Source of the DNA: JAAYJM01 sp964498585
GTDB lineage: Bacteria > Bacteroidota > Ignavibacteria > Kapaibacteriales > UBA2268
NCBI GenBank assembly: GCA_964498585.1
Contig: CAZCHH010000019.1
Coordinates: 1-53,591 of the forward strand
DNA: 53,591 bases
Reading direction: 5' to 3'
The translations under genes were made by a program, and so were the position numbers. Each line of letters opens with the position of its first letter. The stretch's first letter is position 1. Below are positions 51,193 through 53,591 of this stretch, in pieces. Below the pieces are notes generated by a model that was not told the origin of the DNA, did not search any database, and saw nothing but the letters and a program-made list of their open reading frames with translations.

Positions 51193-53424
51193 ATGAAAAG
51201 AATTAATTATATTATTATAGGTTTAATTTCATTAGGTTTATTAGCTCTTGAATTAGTGTGGACGAGGATTTTCTCTGCTGAATTCTTCTATACTTATGCT
51301 TTTTTAATTCTATCGCTTTCTGTTCTCGGTTTGGGATTAGGTGCTTTAGCAGTTAATTTATTTTCTTTTTTAAGAAAAGATCTTTCAATATCCATTTCGC
51401 TTGCTATTGCGGCAATTTTTTCAATTATAGCTCCAATTCTTGCTTTTCAAATTGAACTTGATTTCACTGGAGCATTTCAGGATTGGGGGCAGATTTTTAA
51501 AGTATTTTTAGTAGTTTTGCTGTTAAGCTCAACATATTTCTTTGCCGGTATATCGCTTGCTGCTCTTTTTAAACAAAATCCGGAAAGAATGCCTAAAATG
51601 TATATGTTCGATATGATTGGTGCTGGCTTTGGATTAATAATTGCAGTGGTTTGTATGAATTCTTTTGGAACAAACAATCTCGTCCCGCTATGCAGTGTTC
51701 CAATCATTATTTCTGCACTTCTTATTAGCAGGAAGTGGTTAAAAGTGCTTCCATTACTCATATTTGGTTTTATGATTTTTATTAGTATTCAAAATGAGAA
51801 TTATTATGAAACGAAAGTCAAAGAACGAGCTAAAGTGATTTACAAGCATTGGGATGCAGTTGCAAAAATTAAAGTTTATGAATATAGCAAAGATTACTGG
51901 GGATTAAATATTGACAATGTTGCAAATTCACCGGCTTTGAAATTCGATGGAAACTGGAACAGGCCAGATTCTTTGAAATATGGCTTTTCTATTGACGTAA
52001 AAAATCTGATTAATCGCTTTCCTAATTGTAGATTTCTTTCATTAGGAGCAGGTGCCGGAAGCGATGTTTTGCAGGCACTTCAGGAAGGAGCTAAAGAAAT
52101 TTATGCTGTAGAAGTGGTTCCCCACATTAATTATATGATGGAAGATGGATTCCTTAACGATTTTACAGGAAAAATTTATAATGATAAGAGAGTAAATGTT
52201 GTTAGTGAAGATGCGCGGGTTTTTGTCAGACAAAATAAAAAGAAATTCGATGTAATTTATTCATTAAGTTCAAATACTTGGGCTGCTAATGCATCTGGGG
52301 CTTTTGCCCTCGCTGAAAATTATTTATTTACTGTTGAAGCATTCAAAGATTACTGGAATTCTTTGTCTGATAATGGTTTTATGATGATGGAACACCAGTT
52401 CTATATGCCAAGAATTGTTTCTGCCGTACTCGAAGCATTTAAGAAAATGGACATTAGCAATCCGACCCAGCACTTTGCTGTTTACAATCTGCCTTATATG
52501 AGAAGAAATATATTACTTCTTTCAAAACAAGCATTAACTCAGGAAATTTTAGAAAATGCTTTTGGACAAATACCAGTTAATGAGCATAATTATCATTATT
52601 TGCTGTTTCCCGCTTCAGATTCAGTAAAGGACAATACGATAAACAAAATAGTGCAGTCGGGCTGGGAAAAGGTTAATTCTCTATCCAAAATTAATGTTGC
52701 TCCTTGCTTTGATGATTCACCCTTTGTTGCACAAATGGGGAAGTGGAGCAATTTAAGTATAGAAGCACCGAAGAGTGCAGTTCTATATGAATTTATGGGA
52801 TTTCCGCTTGCTAAATTAATTGTTCTCATCATCCTTGCAGTAGTTTTAGTAATTGTTGTTCCAATTAACTTAATTCCATTCCTGAAAAAAACAAAAGAGA
52901 TGAAATTCAGCAGTTGGCTTTATTTCATTTTGACTGGAACTGCGTTTATGGCTATTGAAGTTGTGCTTATTCAAAAATATGCTTTATTTATTGGCTCTAC
53001 TGTTTACAGCTTAGTTACTGTTTTGCTTACAATCCTGATTTTCTCTGGTTTAGGGAGTAGATTTTCTGAAAAAGTTGATTCAAAAATTGTTTTTTTGGGT
53101 ATTGCAATATGGCTGATATTAGATATATTCCTCTTCAAAAATATTCCATATCGGATTACTGGAGCAGACTTAGGAGTAAGAATGCTTATTTCTGTGATTT
53201 TGCTTGCTCCATTGTCTTTTCTTATGGGAATGCCATTCCCCAAAGGAGTAGAGAAAGTGGGCGAGTTTGTTGATTGGGGTTTTGCTGTGAGTGCAAGTGC
53301 ATCTGTCCTCGGTTCTGCTATTGCACTTCTTGTTGCAATGACTTATGGTTTTTCATATAGCTTAATTCTTGCAGCAGTTCTTTATCTCCTTGCTTTTATT
53401 TTATTTAAAAAGATGTCATTCTGA
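51193..53424 (+). CDS. Membrane-embedded spermidine synthase-like protein
   Basis: The 743-residue protein combines about seven N-terminal membrane helices (1-205), a cytoplasmic spermidine synthase-like domain (RFLSLGAGAGSDVLQALQEGAKEIYAVEV, about 278-306, then DARVFVRQNKKKFDVIYSLSSN) and about seven C-terminal helices (from 540). Such MFS-spermidine synthase fusions are common in environmental bacteria. The acidic residues needed for putrescine aminopropylation are not clearly conserved, so another SAM-type reaction is possible. The last codons, AAGATGTCATTCTGA, coincide with the start of a family A repeat, so the repeat may have set the stop. It is the last gene of the window. Confidence 0.88.
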   Translation: MKRINYIIIGLISLGLLALELVWTRIFSAEFFYTYAFLILSLSVLGLGLGALAVNLFSFLRKDLSISISLAIAAIFSIIAPILAFQIELDFTGAFQDWGQIFKVFLVVLLLSSTYFFAGISLAALFKQNPERMPKMYMFDMIGAGFGLIIAVVCMNSFGTNNLVPLCSVPIIISALLISRKWLKVLPLLIFGFMIFISIQNENYYETKVKERAKVIYKHWDAVAKIKVYEYSKDYWGLNIDNVANSPALKFDGNWNRPDSLKYGFSIDVKNLINRFPNCRFLSLGAGAGSDVLQALQEGAKEIYAVEVVPHINYMMEDGFLNDFTGKIYNDKRVNVVSEDARVFVRQNKKKFDVIYSLSSNTWAANASGAFALAENYLFTVEAFKDYWNSLSDNGFMMMEHQFYMPRIVSAVLEAFKKMDISNPTQHFAVYNLPYMRRNILLLSKQALTQEILENAFGQIPVNEHNYHYLLFPASDSVKDNTINKIVQSGWEKVNSLSKINVAPCFDDSPFVAQMGKWSNLSIEAPKSAVLYEFMGFPLAKLIVLIILAVVLVIVVPINLIPFLKKTKEMKFSSWLYFILTGTAFMAIEVVLIQKYALFIGSTVYSLVTVLLTILIFSGLGSRFSEKVDSKIVFLGIAIWLILDIFLFKNIPYRITGADLGVRMLISVILLAPLSFLMGMPFPKGVEKVGEFVDWGFAVSASASVLGSAIALLVAMTYGFSYSLILAAVLYLLAFILFKKMSF

Positions 53425-53591
53425 TCGCCAGCGAAGAATCCAGAGAATAGTAATCGGCTGTCAGCTGCCAGCTATAAGTCATTGGTCATTAGTATTTTTA
53501 CTTTAACCTAATAACTTAATAACCAAATAACCAATGACCAATTATAACAAGAACACACCCCTGCCCCTCTCAAGAGGGGAATTTCCACGTC
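53416..53591. repeat. Right-edge repeats: half family A subtype 2, then family E running off the window
   Basis: GATGTCATTCTGATCGCCAG at 53413 and GAAGAATCCAGAGAATAGTA at 53431 make half a subtype 2 element. After two CATTGGTCATTAG-type repeats near 53476-53540, AAGAACACACCCCTGCCCCT at 53549 begins a family E element that is cut by the edge. Confidence 0.75.

Overview
The window is AT-rich DNA from a member of the Bacteroidota/Chlorobiota side of the bacterial tree, most likely an Ignavibacteria-like lineage. This is inferred from family content: a DUF4919 protein, a DsbD-alpha plus thioredoxin-like pair, an LptE lipoprotein and an Nfn complex. Many starts lack a Shine-Dalgarno sequence, and some promoters match the TTTG / TAnnTTTG pattern of that group. 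The outer-membrane and lipoprotein genes show a Gram-negative cell. NfnAB, an orange-protein/NifX-MinD cluster, Nfu and a decarboxylase/carboxylase carboxyltransferase suggest a fermentative or anaerobic life.

Layout. 0-5 kb: defence island on the minus strand with a McrB/McrC pair, a HEPN protein with a small partner, and an unrecognised 313-residue protein. 5-8.4 kb: a formylglycine-generating-enzyme-fold protein, a membrane-anchored unknown and two long repeat-filled gaps. 8.4-11.8 kb: a large von Willebrand-like membrane protein, tRNA-Pro and fmt. 11.9-16 kb: a restriction-modification island (HNH nuclease, candidate type II endonuclease, methyltransferase fused to one target-recognition domain, two small leftover frames), closed by a terminator and tRNA-Asn. 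16-26.3 kb: housekeeping (TPR protein, LD-carboxypeptidase, flavin reductase-like protein, riboflavin synthase overlapping nfnB-nfnA, a hydrolase, a lipoprotein, a split DsbD-like redox pair). 26.5-30.7 kb: mutL abutting a lone sugar-type ABC permease, then lptE and a metallo-hydrolase. 31.2-36.2 kb: a 1469-residue multi-PAS histidine kinase followed closely by a pentapeptide-repeat protein. 36.4-38.3 kb: biotin-dependent carboxyltransferase and its biotin carrier. 39.5-43.5 kb: an orange-protein-like cluster with a DUF134 regulator, a DUF5320 protein, a small zinc ribbon, two ferredoxin-MinD ATPases and two NifX-type proteins. 44-53.4 kb: Nfu, a PH-like membrane protein, an M23 lipoprotein, an MFS transporter, a methyltransferase, an NFACT (RqcH-type) protein and a membrane-bound spermidine-synthase-like protein.

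The most distinctive feature is the density and variety of interspersed palindromic repeats in almost every long gap. At least six families can be separated by eye: (A) the GTCATTCTGAACGAAGTGAAG element with two core subtypes; (B) a composite of about 155 bp made of four hairpins, present twice with the same architecture; (C) ATGTCC..GGACAT hairpins, three of them in a 75-bp tandem array with compensated stem changes; (D) an ATTTAAATAAAG..CTTTAT element; (E) a 258-bp nested inverted-repeat element; (F) a G/C-run inverted repeat with 34-bp perfect arms. One family A element lies in frame inside the NFACT gene and is translated. Another appears to supply the last codons and stop of the gene at the right edge.

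I see no clearly new enzymatic system. The best candidates for follow-up are the repeat-in-gene event, the composite repeat B, the restriction-modification island, the orange-protein-like operon and the HEPN pair.
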